Positions 35,490-47,079 of a stretch of DNA of 64,000 nucleotides are shown here, in pieces; within the stretch, counting starts at the first letter, position 1; every line of letters starts with the position of its first letter. Both the position numbers and the translations under genes were made by a program. Source of the DNA: Torreya grandis (Eukaryota; Streptophyta; Pinopsida; Cupressales; Taxaceae); the NCBI GenBank assembly GCA_037957365.1, contig JARHVA010007804.1:399501-463500 (forward strand). Direction: 5' to 3'. Under the pieces are notes generated by a model, which saw nothing but the letters and a program-made list of their open reading frames with translations, was not told the origin of the DNA and did not search any database.

Positions 35490-35830
35490 CCACCAACATC
35501 TTTGCAAAAATTTTGCCCAAGCAGAATGCCGTAGGAGGCTAGAATGTTGACCAGTAGGACTATCATTTTAATCCTCTTTTTTGGGAAGGCCGTGAATACA
35601 AATTAGGCATCTTTGATCTATCCCAAAAAGGGAACTTGTTTATTTTCCATGGAGAAACATCTCCCAAAAGTTTTAGTCAGTGTGAGCCCAAGAGAGTCTG
35701 CCACCTTGGCGGGCATCACATTGTCAGAGGTGCCAGAATCTATAATGCAGTTGTTCAGCTTATGACCATTTATCAGTAGGGAAATGTAGAAAGGTTCTAT
35801 ATTCCTAGGGGAAACATGAGGAATAATGAC
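35490..35830 (-). pseudogene. Element 3 aspartic protease, broken
   Basis: FYISLLINGHKLNNCIIDSG at about 35793-35734, continuing TSDNVMPAKVADSLGLTLTK, has the DSGTSDNVMP active site of plant Gypsy proteases. GRCFSMENKQVPFLG follows near 35670-35626, and ILLGQNF near 35530-35510 is the second conserved motif (normally LLGRxW/LLGxxF). The catalytic Asp is intact. Stops interrupt the middle. Confidence 0.83.
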
Positions 35831-35899
35831 AAGATTTTTTTGAGTCGATGTGTTCTTTGGGGGATCATGAGTTACCTTTGAAATAATTTGTCCTATAGG

Positions 35900-37310
35900 G
35901 ATGGTTTTATTCTTGATGCATTAAACAAACCTATCCAACTGCTCAAGGTTGGCTTGTAAGTATTCAAACTTAGACATTTGGATCTTGGTCTTCCTAGTAT
36001 GGTCAATTATATCAAATGACTGAAAAGAACTAAGAACAGAGGAAGGAAGTCCATCATTTTGGGTTTTATTAGGTGTGGTACTAGTTTGAGAGATTGAAGC
36101 AGAAGGTGAAGGATTGCTTGAGGTACTTACTTTTATATTGCTCACTAGGTCCTTTGATTGGAAAGGTAGAGAAGTCCCATTTAGCAATTGAAATTGATAG
36201 TCAAGATTTTTCCCCTATTTTTTCCTTATCATCTTGTTGAGTTGACTAGTTCCGGGACTTGGTCAATATAGCGTATGATCCATCAAACACTTCCCCCTTA
36301 CTTCTAGCTTCATCTTAGTAATTCAAGAAACTAATTTTGGAGTCACCATCTAATTATTCTTCACCTTCTACAAAGAGATCAATGTCATCTTCTTGGTTTG
36401 ACTCAAGTTGTAAAGAGAAATCATGTTCAGCTTCAAGATAACCAACTACTGAGTTAGCTAGTGCTGCTTCAATGACAAGATTCCCTAGTGGGAGAGGAAG
36501 ATGATTTGGTTACCCTTGATTTATGGTAGGATTGCCTTGATATGTTTATTTGGGAAATGTCTTCCTTGGTATATCATGATAAGAAGGAAAGGTAGACATC
36601 TCTTGGGCCATTTGTTTTTTAAAGGCTAGCAATTCATTTGCTAGCTTTTGCACCATAGGATCAGTGGTGCCTGTAGAAAAAAATTTAGGAGACGAAGAAG
36701 ATTTATTTTTGTTAGGATCTCTTCCTATCTTTCCCACCAAGATAAGATCATATTCAACCTTAGTGGCCAAAATATAAGCTATACCAAGATCTATGTGACC
36801 ATCCTACCTCAATAGGAAACTCACTTCAAGAAGTTGAGAATTGATGAAGAAACATTTAAGATTTTCAAGTGTCGGTTGAGTAATGGTAGGAATCCTATTC
36901 CTCAGCTTGTCAAATTTAGCAATGAAGTCTCACATGGGTTCATAAGGCTCTTTCTTCATTTGTGTAATTTGAGCTAATAGGGCATGTGCATCTTCTATAG
37001 GTTTGAATCTAGCCTCAAACTTAGCCTTGAGAGTGGTCTAGTCAGTCACTGTTTGTGCTTGTAGATGATAAAATCAGTCTATAAAAGCACCTTATAATGT
37101 TTCCATAAATAGTCTGACTACTGTGTCTTCATATTCAACACTTATCACACCAAAGGCTATGCAAAAGGCTGTAATATGTTCATCAGGATGAACTCTCCCA
37201 TCACCATAGAACTTGAGAAAATTCTTTCTTGAACTACAGGGTAGTTCAGGTAAAGGTGGGGTTAGATTCAGAGGACCAAAAGTATTACCCCAGGGGCCTT
37301 GAGCTGCCAT
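35900..37310 (-). pseudogene. gag: Element 3 gag, broken
   Basis: Probable start at 37310 with a Met-Ala-Ala-Gln-Gly N-terminus. KNFLKFYGDGRVHPDEHITA at about 37223-37164 and VVRLFMETL, then after a stop GAFIDWFYHLQAQTVTDWTT and LKAKFEARF, are the retrotransposon gag core (F.G....P..H...F ... A..Wf..L....i..W..l...F...F). KKEPYEPM.DFIAKFDKLRN follows near 36950-36890. The stretch 36770-36546 and the Ser/Thr-rich stretch 36187-35921 form the C-terminal part. No zinc knuckle was recognised. Confidence 0.8.
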
Positions 37311-37626
37311 GATATGACTGTTGAAAGGAGGGATAACAAATCTGTGTGGGATATGTATAGATAAAGCTCTACTAGTAGAGGAAAGAGAAGCTTTGCCTGG
37401 TATTGGGGACCTAATGTTGGTAGGAGGAAAACTCCTAGTTTGTTAAAGGCGAGATGGTGGAGGAAAAAGATCAAAATTACTCAGCTGCACCAACTCAAAT
37501 ATAGGGTCAACAATACCTCGAGCTCTCTGGCTTTACATATATGGTGGATCAGCCAGAGTGTGAAATGGAAATGGAAAAGAACTAAAAATACTTTAATTTG
37601 AAGCTTGAGGCTTCAAACTACTTGTT

Positions 37627-37646
37627 CTTCCCTAGCAAAGTCACCA
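37627..37646 (-). other. Element 3 primer-binding site
   Basis: On minus, TGGTGACTTTGCTAGGGAAG lies 5 bases from the 5' LTR. It differs by transitions from the TGGCGACTCTGCTGGGGA type found in plant Tat-like Gypsy elements. I cannot name the tRNA with confidence. Confidence 0.65.
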
Positions 37647-38470
37647 AAAATTGTTGGGTAAATATTTTGTCATCAATTGGCTAACGGTAAAATGGTTATA
37701 TCAACCACAACATAAGGAGATTTATATGGTAAAATGAATGTGGTGACCACAGCCAGAATGAGACAAATCTCTCCTCTCAGTAAGGGGAGGTTTCTTATAA
37801 ATATATAATACTAATATAAGCTGAAAATAGACACAGGGGTGAAATCATACCATCTATCTCTCTTTTTTCAGAGATGATGTTCACAAAATAGAGGAGAATT
37901 TTGGTGTAATTACTGAAGGCACTTCTCTTCTTTAAGAAATTATATTCAACAAATAATAGGAATTCTTCTTGGGTAGTAACTGTAACCACAAGAAACCAAC
38001 AAAAGCACAAAGTCTTTCATTATTTCTCCCACTGATTTAAGACAAGGAATTTGTAGAATGAAGTGTAGCCCAAAGTCTCCACCTAAAACTACAATAGAGT
38101 AAAAGATTATGAAGGATAAAGGGAGCTCAAAGTCTCTCTAGTATCCTTTACACAAAACATAGACTAAAGACAATTATGGAAGCACAAAGTCTCCCACAGT
38201 CGGCTTTAGGACATCTTCCAGCTTATTTCCACTTATTATGCTTATTTGATTAAATGGACAAGATTGTATTTAGGAAAAAGACATAAGAAGAATTTCTTAG
38301 ATAACACAAGCTATTTCAACACAAATTCTGAAAGGTCACTTGCTTTCTCATTCACTTAACAAAATATGATTAATAGTCTGAGCTCAAAGTCTCAATAATA
38401 ATTTTCAATTTGGGTAGAGCTTCGCTTCTTAATAACAGAGAGATCCCCTTTCTCTACAAAACAAGAGATT

Positions 38471-38480
38471 ACAATATATA
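38471..38480 (-). promoter_or_regulatory. TATA-like box of element 3 LTR
   Basis: On minus, TATATATTGT in the context GGATGTTATATATTGTAATC. It is conserved as GCTATATATTGT near 30345-30355 in the other LTR. About 1.08 kb of U3 lies upstream. Confidence 0.5.
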
Positions 38481-38989
38481 ACATCCAAAGAAAGACTTGG
38501 GTGCTTGTTTTCATGAAATGGCCCATGTTGTATTGAATGCATTGAATATTCTATGAAAGGGCCATGCTGGAATAGGTTATTAGCCTTGACTTTGGCATTC
38601 TAAATCATCTCAAATGTCTTCTCCTAAGCATGGGTTGCCTAGTATTCTTTATGATGCTTACACAACTATCCATTCACCTTTACTTAATGAACAAAAATAG
38701 GCCACACCATTGAATGTTTGTGTTCTTTGAGGTACACCTAGTGGACTGTTCCACCTACTAGAATAACTCTTTTGCAAATATTTCTAGATTTTCTATAGTC
38801 ATTCCCTCTTTCCTTGCTACATTTTGTCTCTTCTGGTGATCTAAGCTTTCAGGGCTATCTTCTCACTTTATGCTAGCACCTTTAGCTCCTTTCTTGGCTA
38901 GTCATTTAGTTTGTTCTTAGGTCTACACTCTTTTTTGAAAATCAATGGTTATTCCATGACCCTGAATTTGAGATGTCACCGGTCACTTA

Positions 38990-39340
38990 AACCACTTTGA
39001 ACCTTGAGCCTTGAACTCTTTTGGTTCAATGGTTCAAATTTCAATGGTTCGGTGATTTAATGTTTTTTAAAGGGCCACATTCACTTATTTTTATTTTGTG
39101 CACTCGAGGCATCGTTGAATCAATTCTTTGAACCATTTAGTTGAACCTTTTTTTGGAATCTTCCACTTCATCCATTCGCTCGACGCTTCTACTCAAAATT
39201 TTAACTTTGAACCCTTCGAACTCATTGAACCCATTGAACCTTTCAGAGGTGAGGTTCAATGGTTCAACAGTTCAATGGTTCATTCCAATTATTTTAACCC
39301 CACTGTTAAGTCTTTTGATTAAACCTCAGTGTTGAACCAT
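38990..39340. repeat. GGTTCAA/TTGAACC motif array, 5' LTR copy
   Basis: By eye I count 7 exact TTGAACC and 4 exact GGTTCAA plus many near-copies (TTGAACT, GGTTCAT, TTCAATGG) in 350 bp. The two orientations are intermixed, so the RNA or single-stranded DNA could fold into several hairpins. The motif also resembles the GGTTCAA core of a tRNA B box. Confidence 0.8.
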
Positions 39341-39564
39341 CCTTTAAACACTTAAGAAATGCCTTAAGTATTTTAAACTTCCCTTTGAGAAAGCTCACCT
39401 GTTAAACCTGTGATATCCTTAGCTAAAAAGGCTTGATTATTTGAAAAACTTAATTGCTCAGATCATTGTGAAAGAAAGAAAGAGACCATTTTGGCCTACA
39501 TGACTAAAAATGGTTGACATGTTGTCCACAAAAACAAGTGATGGATTTTGGGAACAACACACAG

Positions 39565-40335
39565 CTATATAATAATTTACAATATGAGTGGAAGCCATTC
39601 CACTACAATTCGTAAAGGGAGAAGATATATGTAGATTTTTAATGACCAACTCCTCGTAGCCAAGATCACAAATAACGGAACTTCTTTCAAGAATGAAATA
39701 TTGAAGAGATTTTGGCCTAAGTATAAAATTTAACACACAATCTCTACTCCATACTACCCATAGGGAAATGGTTAAGAAAAATCAACAAACAAGACAATGA
39801 ACTATATTATAAGAAAAATAGTTACCAAATTTTTTCATAAATGGCACAATACACTCGTCTATGTACTATGGATTTACCATACCATTATTCGCGCACTTAC
39901 ATGAGCTACTCCTTATTCACTAGTATATGGTGCATAATTAGTTATCCCACTGAAGTTATAAATCCCATCCTTATGCATCTCATCAAAAGGGTTCATCATA
40001 ATGATTAATATAGAGAGACATCTCCATAAACTAGAATAGTTGGATCACACATGCATTAAAACCATAGAGCATCTCAGGGCATATAAAAAATGAGTCTACC
40101 AAACCTATAATAACCATGTTTATAGTAAGGAATTTAAAGTTAACAATATGTTTTTAAAATAAAATCTCAGAAACATTAATGACAAATAATAGAACAAAGG
40201 AAAATTTAAACCAAATTAGATTGGCCCATACTTAATCACATAAAATCTTAGACCAAAATTATATCATCTAGATTCACTTGATGGTAAGGCAATAAAAAAA
40301 CCCATTGAACATAATACATCTAAGGATATTTTACA
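39565..40335 (+). pseudogene. Element 4 integrase, 3' part
   Basis: Continues the frame cut at 29530. FNDQLLVAKITNNGTSFKNE near 39630-39690 stands for the core's second acid, now Asn (ITDNGT to ITNNGT). TISTPYYP and GNG precede a degraded helix, EKSTNKTM near 39774, where the expected Glu is Lys. KWHNTLVYVLWIYHT and ATPYSLVYGA near 39845-39935 are the conserved core end. GKFKPN.IGPYLIT near 40198-40240 is the GPY/F domain, and PKLYHLDSLDGKAIKKPIEH near 40253-40312 closes pol. All three catalytic acids are lost. Confidence 0.87.
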
Positions 40336-42880
40336 TATATAATTAAAAACTATTTTAATATTGATTGTATAGAGATTACATAAAAATAATCTGATATGTC
40401 AATAAAAACAAAAACATTCAAATATTTAATCAAAACACATAAAATTATAGATTGTATGCATTACCATGTTTACATTTCTTATATTTTCTATACACTACAC
40501 ATGCTAGTTGTACTAGTATAGTAAATTTTATCATGCATACATGATTCACTTATTCTTGTCGAGTGTGTGTAGATTTCCTATAAGACTCATGTACACTATA
40601 CTGATATGGATTCTTTATTTATCTACCCATTAGGGGAATAAACACTGATACATGGGTTATTCATTTAACACATTCACCCATTTGGGGGAAATTTATACAT
40701 AGTTAAAATTAATAGGTGACATCTTTATATACTCTACATCACAAACTTAGCATTATTATATGTTGATATTGATCATGCTACACTTACTCAAATTTTTAAT
40801 TCACTATTACTACTCTAGACTCAACACATGTACATCTTAGTTATTACACAGATTTGTATTACATGTTCATGCATACTTCCATTTCTAGGTTACCTAGTTT
40901 ATACTTGATTATATCTCTGTGCTTCTTCTATTCAAGGGCATTTGAATATGTCATTGATCTTAGGCTCTATGCCACTTCTTTTCAATATATGTATGTTTCA
41001 GACATGTGCCCATGTCATTTTGTGTGCCTTCTTATTTATGTATGTGAACATTTCAACATGTACTTATATGTGTCTCTAAGTCAAATTGCTTTTTGTTTGC
41101 CTATGTAGACTTTTTAACATGCCCTTATATGTTTTTCTCTCTCAAATTTAGTGACATGTACCCATATCCCTTGTATTTCAGCCCCTGGGCCTATTTTGTG
41201 TGCCTCATATGTGTTGTTTGAATGCTTTCCTATATGCATCATGGACATGACACTTGTCTCTTAATTTTTACACAACCTAGTTTTTGATGCCATAAGGGAC
41301 CTTATGATATCCAATTCCTAATTGGCTTCCATGATAGACATCATGCACCATTCCCTTAGATAACTACTTAGTTATTACTCATATTTACTATTATATACAT
41401 TGTTATATTTATCTTGACATCTTATGAATGCTAGATATAACATACATCACATACATAAAACTTAGACTCAGAGTTTGTTAAATTTTTATGTTATGTATGC
41501 ACATTATATTAGATTATTATGTAGATATCATGTATGCTCCTTCTAACACACACCTTACAGATCTTTTTATTTTGGGGACAATTTTTACACAGGTTCAATA
41601 ACTCTCCTCAAAAGAGGGGGAATTCATAAGGGTTTGTCACAAAGATCAAGCTCCCATAATGCAACCACAATACATTTTAGCACACAAAACCAAATTACAT
41701 AAACCAGACTCAGGTAAACACAACAAGAAAATAGTGACATAAAGATCTGTAAAGTTGTACACAAATTAGAGTAGACAAAAATTAACACCCAAATTGGGAT
41801 ACTAGATCCACATGGCACTACTATCCAGGATATGGAACTACCATCTAATAGCCTTAGTTTCATAAAAATCTAGATTGGTAAAAAAAAGTAGAATAGCTAC
41901 AGTCCAGGTTTGCATAGGTTCAGTTATAGATTTATCAATTTTGCTTAGTTTATCTCATATTCACATAGATTTTCTCAAATTTGGGCCATCATGAATGTCA
42001 TTACCATTCCCATTTTTTATTTCAAACACTCATATATAAATTATCACAACTTAGTCCAAAATTCATATGCTTAGATATTAGATTTGGTGGGATGTGCATG
42101 GCATAATATTTCTGTATGCTCATGTACACACCGATTGATCAGATGGAATGATAAATTCCATGTCATTATCTATGTTGTATATATATAACATCATATTCTA
42201 ATTTACATGCTAGTTTCATGCCTTACTCCATCTATAATTGTTGGCATTCTCAAGTGGCTTGAAGCTGCCTAATATATTCGAGTGGCTATAGAGTTGACAT
42301 TTATAGTTACATTGTGCATTTTTAATTTTAGATTATTTACCACACATGGATTTGAAATTATAGAATCATATTCTACTTGAGTACTTGAGCCAAATAAATG
42401 AGAAGGTTGGACAAAACATCAGTCTAATCTAAGCTATTCATAGGTCATGATCTACCAAGCAAGGGTGGGAAATGATGGAGTCAAAATTGGATTGAGTTCT
42501 TGAGCCACACACACATGAATATTGAGAAAGACATCATCTTCATCCAAAATTATCACCAATTTATCATTATATACATGCACACACATAGGTTTTCACTAGG
42601 TTTATGCATTGGTTCACATACCCAGTGAGGTTTATTCATTCCTTTCCTCTGTCCTATCCCTTTACTTAATTTTACATAGTTTGATTTTTTATTAAGTTTT
42701 ATCTTAGATTTTTATATCACTTAAGTAAGGCTGATCTATGCCCATCTCACATACAAGACTCATAATGGATCATGCTTTACATGCTCAGATCCAAACTCAT
42801 GGGCTTCACCTCTTAGGTAAGACCATTTTCTCTTTATTTTCCTTTAACCTAGTCATTTTTATTTTTTTCATTTTTATAAT
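40336..42880 (+). other. Long 3' tail of element 4, no gene found
   Basis: About 2.5 kb between the integrase end and the purine tract. Open stretches here (for example 40854-41108, or minus 41863-41624) are short, Cys/Leu/Tyr-rich and unlike any family. At about 41002-41170 there are imperfect repeats on ACATGY(A/C)CYYATAT. Tat/Ogre elements are known for long, repeat-prone 3' untranslated regions, which this fits. Confidence 0.65.
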
Positions 42881-42894
42881 AAAATGGGGGGGGA
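42881..42894 (+). other. Element 4 polypurine tract
   Basis: AAAATGGGGGGGGA directly abuts TGTAACC, the start of the 3' LTR, and is a clear plus-strand primer tract. Confidence 0.85.
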
Positions 42895-43262
42895 TGTAAC
42901 CACCTAAAAGTAATACTTGAGTGCTAAGAGTTTTAATTGAGACCACATATCCATAGCTTATCCCTAGACCTATTCTAGAGCCTATTTTCACACTTATCCA
43001 ACCTTAGTGGAGGCCACAAACATCCTTAGTCATCCCAAAAATAGTCTTAAACCCTTATTATTGCATCATGGCCCTTCATGCATAGTGTTATATCACTTGG
43101 AAACTAGCACCATAATAGGGACAATAGTGCCAAATGGCATGATTTTATTAATAATGGTGTTACTATCCTTTCCCTCCTCTTTTCAAAAATAGATATATTT
43201 TCAAATCTTAGAGCTCTTAGGGTTGGCCTAAACCTCATTTAGCACTTTTATAAACACTAAAA

Positions 43263-43340
<78 letters not shown>

Positions 43341-44142
43341 TTTATCCCTTTAACCTCTTGATGGAAATCAAATACAAATTACATATGTAAACTCAAAACA
43401 AGTTATGCATAATTAAGGTTATCAATCCCTGTTTTGTGCTACTTCTGCATACTACCATCTACAATATTCCTAAGCATATATTACTTAGATTTCCAATCTC
43501 AAGCACATTCAAAGCACTCAAGTCAACTATCACACTTGATTCAATTATACTTGAACAAAAAAATAGGTGGGGATAACTACATCGGGCTTGATCCCTACTC
43601 AGAGTATTGGTCTATAGGCAACTCTATTCACAACAAGGTGTTGAGAATGTCCAACCTACCCTACTAATAATACTTCATGCTTGTATCAATTAATTATCCC
43701 AGTAACTTGTAAGATTATTTTTTTCTCATAAATTCATTAAAAATAGGCCATATATAATTTTTTAAGACTCATTCATATAGAACAAACCTTTCAGATCCAT
43801 ACATAGGTGCACCCATAAGGTCAAGACAATCATGTAGAGAGGACACTACCACCAAAATAGGGACACTAGTTCCACATGTCACTACTTTCCAATTAGGGTG
43901 ATAATGCTAGTAGGATTTTTGACATCTAGATCTGATTTGTGACACTTAGACTAGAATATAATTTAGTTTTGTATCTAAGTTCTTACTTCCATTATTTATT
44001 GTTATTTTTAGAAAGGTCAAAATTATTCAATTCTATAACAAGTCAATGGTTGTATTTATTACATATTTCTACCCTAATTTAATATGTTAAACTCTTTAAA
44101 AACATAATATTTATAAACACTAAGCCTTAAAAGGTTAAAACA
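42895..44142 (+). repeat. Element 4 3' LTR
   Basis: Starts TGTAACCACC right after the purine tract and ends about TTAAAACA where homology to the 5' copy stops (44142). About 1248 bp including a (TG)n tract at 43265-43337 absent from the 5' LTR. Confidence 0.82.
43265..43337. repeat. (TG)n microsatellite, about 36 units
   Basis: Uninterrupted TG dinucleotides within the element 4 3' LTR. The aligned place in the 5' LTR (about 18230-18245) has only a short TATATA-like run. Confidence 0.97.
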
Positions 44143-44328
44143 CTACCTAATACACCAAAATAGCTGTTAGACACATGTAGTTATAGTTTATTATACCAAA
44201 AACACCAAAATTTAAGCATTATCTTTCTCAATATTTTACTCATTTCAATAAATTGTAAAAAAAAAAAAAAAAAATTAAATAGACTTACTCTAAATTAAGT
44301 AAAAAGACATTTATTTAATTTAGAATTG
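44143..44328. other. Short spacer between elements 4 and 5
   Basis: 186 bp of unassigned AT-rich DNA with an 18-base A tract at 44257-44274. Confidence 0.6.
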
Positions 44329-45078
44329 TATTGGAAAATCTAATGATAAAGGGGTGGATGCAAAAAATAGCTAAAAAAACCCTAATGGTCTAGTTCTAAA
44401 AAAATCTCTAGATCTAGAAAACTACAATATAGGTTGTCTCTTGAAAAATCTCGAAGTCAACTTATAAGGAAAAAAACCACACCAAATGGAAAGTTAAAAA
44501 CACTAAAATAAAGGAGGCAAAGATTTAATGGAAAGAACACAAACTTGCATATATTATATTGCTTCTAAAACTATATTTAAAACTAATTATAAACTATAAA
44601 CTCCTACAACTATAATTGTTACAAAAAATCTTATAAATTGTCCTTGTTTGCTATTGGCTACTCTATATACCATTATTCTTTGTTTTCATACTCAATATAA
44701 TGCTACTAAAAAACTTCCTTTTTACACATATTATTCTATTCTTTCTAAGACTATTATGTCAGAAACATTCCTTTACTCTATTATTTTTATTTTGCCTTAT
44801 CTCACTTACAATTATACTATGTTATTTTTCTACCTTCTATTGCTATGTAGTTTTCTATTTTACATTTTCCTATTGAAATTAAATTGATTACAAATTCCTA
44901 TTGTCTTCTTATCTCATTCACATTTTTTGTCTTCTACCTACCTACCAAGTGTTTTTGACTAGCTCCAATGGTTATAGTTTAACATTTGGATTATGTCCAT
45001 TAAATATGTTTGGTGGTTCTTGATAGACTCTAGAGCTAGGATAGGTAGGTGAAAGAGAAAGAATAAAATAATTTAACA
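44329..45078 (-). repeat. Element 5 3' LTR
   Basis: Plus-strand ends TATTGGAAAA (TGTTGG in the other copy) and AATTTAACA. Just outside, CTCCACCTTATTC is the complement of a GAATAAGGTGGAG purine tract. Minus TATA box near 44661-44672 (GGTATATAGAG). Confidence 0.82.
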
Positions 45079-45380
45079 CTCCACCTTATTCTTTAACTTA
45101 TTGCCATGCTCATTTTAATGACCCTCAATCTATAAATCACATTACAGGCTTCCCTTTTGCTTAATTGGTTAGATCCAAATATATACCAAAAATAGAGTGA
45201 ACTCTAGATCCAACCTGATGAAATTCTGATCTAGACTGGTGGACTATAGATCCAGCTTGATGGACACTAAAACCATCCTATGAAACTCTTGATCTAGGTT
45301 GTAGAACTTCAAATCTAGGCTATAGGTTTTTGAATCCAATAAACAACTATCTAGGGCTAATGTTGTTCCTTATATGACCG
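45079..45380 (-). other. Element 5 3' untranslated tail with short repeats
   Basis: Between the RNase H stop and the purine tract. It holds several imperfect copies of CTCTAGATCCARCTTGATG (about 45195-45330). A homologous array occurs at about 59075-59165 behind the second element's tail. Confidence 0.65.
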
Positions 45381-46000
45381 TTAATCTCTCTCTTAAATGC
45401 ACAAAACTATTTTTTGTCAAAGGATTACTGAATATATCGATAAGTTTCTACTCTAACTTAAAAAATTTAATCTCTATGACACTTATTTCAACTAACTCTC
45501 TATTAGAATGATACCTGATTACAATATGCTTGTTTATACCATGAAAAAAGGGATTATTTTGTAGCATAATAGATGTTATATTGTTATAAATGATTATTGA
45601 TTCTCTTTACTAATACTCATGTAAATTTTATAGGATTCCTCTGATCCATATGACATGGCATGCTATTGTATTCATTTTTAAATACTCTAATTTAGATGTT
45701 AAAAATGAAATTATCAATTTTTCCTTTGAATCCCAATAAATGGCACTTGAACCAAGATGAAAAACACACCCTAATGTTTTTTTTATGTAATCTAGATTAC
45801 CAACCAAATCACTATCCTTGTATCCTACTTACTAGAGTTTATTTGTTATTTCATAAAAAACTCAATATCCTCTTGTGTAATTTACATACCTCAAGATCCT
45901 CTTCCCTGATTATTAATATGATTATTTTGGTGTATCTATGAATCTAGATATAAGGTTGACAACATATAGGATATCTAGTCTATTCATAGTCAAATACATC
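45381..46000 (-). pseudogene. Element 5 RNase H, C-terminal part, broken
   Basis: On minus, the Copia RNase H end: a KHI.IRYH(F)-like segment near 45590-45540, KFFKLE, then KLIDIFSNPLTKNSFVHLRE near 45440-45400. This corresponds to the 'n.ADifTKpL....F...r..lg' end of Copia polyproteins. The middle is highly degraded. Confidence 0.7.
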
Positions 46001-46089
46001 AGACTTCACCCAAAACATTTATACCACATAGGATCCAAAATTACTGCTACAATATTATTTGTGTAATTTCAATCTTGTTTTAGCTAGTG

Positions 46090-46780
46090 TTGATATTGGT
46101 TTGTTTTTTAGCATCCTATCCTTATCCAATATCTATTTTTCATAGTTGCTTTGGCATGTAAATATGCCTTCATTCATTTTCTTAACTACTATCCCAAGAA
46201 AATACTTCAGTAAAACTAAAGTAGTTATCTCAAACTCCTTCATGGCTAATTTAAACTCTCTTATGGACTGATTCACCTTTATGGTGAAAATTAGATCATC
46301 CACATATAAACCAATAATAAAAAAAACTTTATTTTTTTGCCTTAATGTAAAGTGTGGTCTCACTACTACTTTTTTTAAATCTATTTCTCATTAGATAAGA
46401 CTATATTTGTACCACATCATATATGCTTGTCTAAGCCCATACAACATATTTTATGGCCTATATACCTTAATCTCAAGCCCAAGAATCACATAACTAGATG
46501 GTTGTCCCACATAAAAATATTATTATAACACACCATTCAAGATGGCTAACTTGACATCCATTTGATGTACCTTTCACTGATGTCGAGCTGCTATGGCTAT
46601 GATTATTCTCAACATTTATAGCCTTTATATAGGTACAAATTTCTCATTATAGTTGCATCTAAACCTTTTATTTTAGCCTTTCACAATTAACCTTACTTTA
46701 TGTCTCTCTATATTGCCTTCAAAAGTGGTTTTGGTTTCGTAAACCCATTTCACTCCCATGACCTATTTTCTACTATAGGG
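46090..46780 (-). pseudogene. Element 5 reverse transcriptase, broken
   Basis: Copia RT wording on minus: GVKWVYETKTTFEGNIERHK at about 46761-46702 then VRLIVKG, followed by VHQMDVKLAILNGVL near 46575-46535 (normally 'qLDVksAFLNG.L'), YGLRQAYMMWY near 46435-46400 and, in the open stretch 46363-46133, FFIIGLYVDDLIFT with the YVDD catalytic box intact. FKLAMKEFEITTLVLLKYFL and GIVVKKMNEGIFTCQSNYEK follow. This is a confident Copia RT with several stops. Confidence 0.9.
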
Positions 46781-47079
46781 TCTAATAATTTCCATGTTTA
46801 ATTTTTCTCAATGGCATACATTTCATTATCCATTGATTCATACCACTTTTTTTCCTTAATTTATTCCTCAAAGTAGATATAATTATAAAATAAAAGAGAG
46901 AAAAATTCATTGTTTCATCTCGATTTTCTTCCTTCTTGATTGCTCATAGACTTTTTGATAGATCCTTATCCTTGTTATGTTTTTACTTAAGTTAGAGGAT
47001 GATGATGTTGAAAAATGAGATGTTCCATGGCCTAATTATTTATTTCTACCACTAGATTAATCAATAATTTTTTTAATAG

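Larger units (their letters stand above)
29531..39559 (-). mobile_element. Element 3: Ty3/Gypsy element with RNase H ahead of RT
   Basis: 10,029 bp on the minus strand, LTRs of 1905 and 1908 bp, CACAG duplication. Reading on minus: LTR (39559-37652), primer site, gag, protease, an RVT_3-type RNase H, RT, RT-linked RNase H, integrase, LTR (31435-29531). It is the best-preserved copy in the window, with long matching frames, YLDD in RT and an intact integrase DDE triad, yet every gene still has stops. It is inserted inside the integrase of element 4, so it is younger than that element. Related to the Tat/Athila side of plant Gypsy elements; exact clade unresolved. Confidence 0.9.
37652..39559 (-). 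repeat. Element 3 5' LTR
   Basis: 1908 bp, plus-strand ends TGTTGGG and GGGAACAACA (5-bp inverted TGTTG/CAACA). Matches 29531-31435 throughout. TATA-like box on minus at about 38471-38480. Confidence 0.93.
17911..44142 (+). mobile_element. Element 4: Tat/Ogre-like Ty3/Gypsy element, split by two insertions
   Basis: The two LTR copies lie 24 kb apart because elements 2 and 3 are inserted between them. Without these the element is about 9.8 kb. The order is LTR, protease, RT, RNase H, a second RNase H, integrase, long 3' tail, G-rich purine tract, LTR. A second RNase H between RT-RNase H and integrase is the hallmark of the Tat/Ogre/Retand group. No gag was recognised between the LTR and protease. 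The left end is approximate: homology to the right LTR is clear from about 17958, and no target duplication was found. All genes are broken and the integrase catalytic acids are lost. Confidence 0.8.

Noticed and set aside
39128..39335. Two overlapping plus-strand frames rich in Phe, Leu and Glu/Pro
   Set aside because: Products of the GGTTCAA/TTGAACC motif array inside an LTR, not conserved as protein.
40854..41108. 84-codon Cys/Tyr-rich frame in the 3' tail of element 4
   Set aside because: No family resemblance; lies in an untranslated tail with imperfect repeats.
44648..44887. 79-codon hydrophobic frame in the Copia LTR
   Set aside because: Lies across the LTR promoter on the strand opposite to the element; hydrophobicity follows from T-rich codons.
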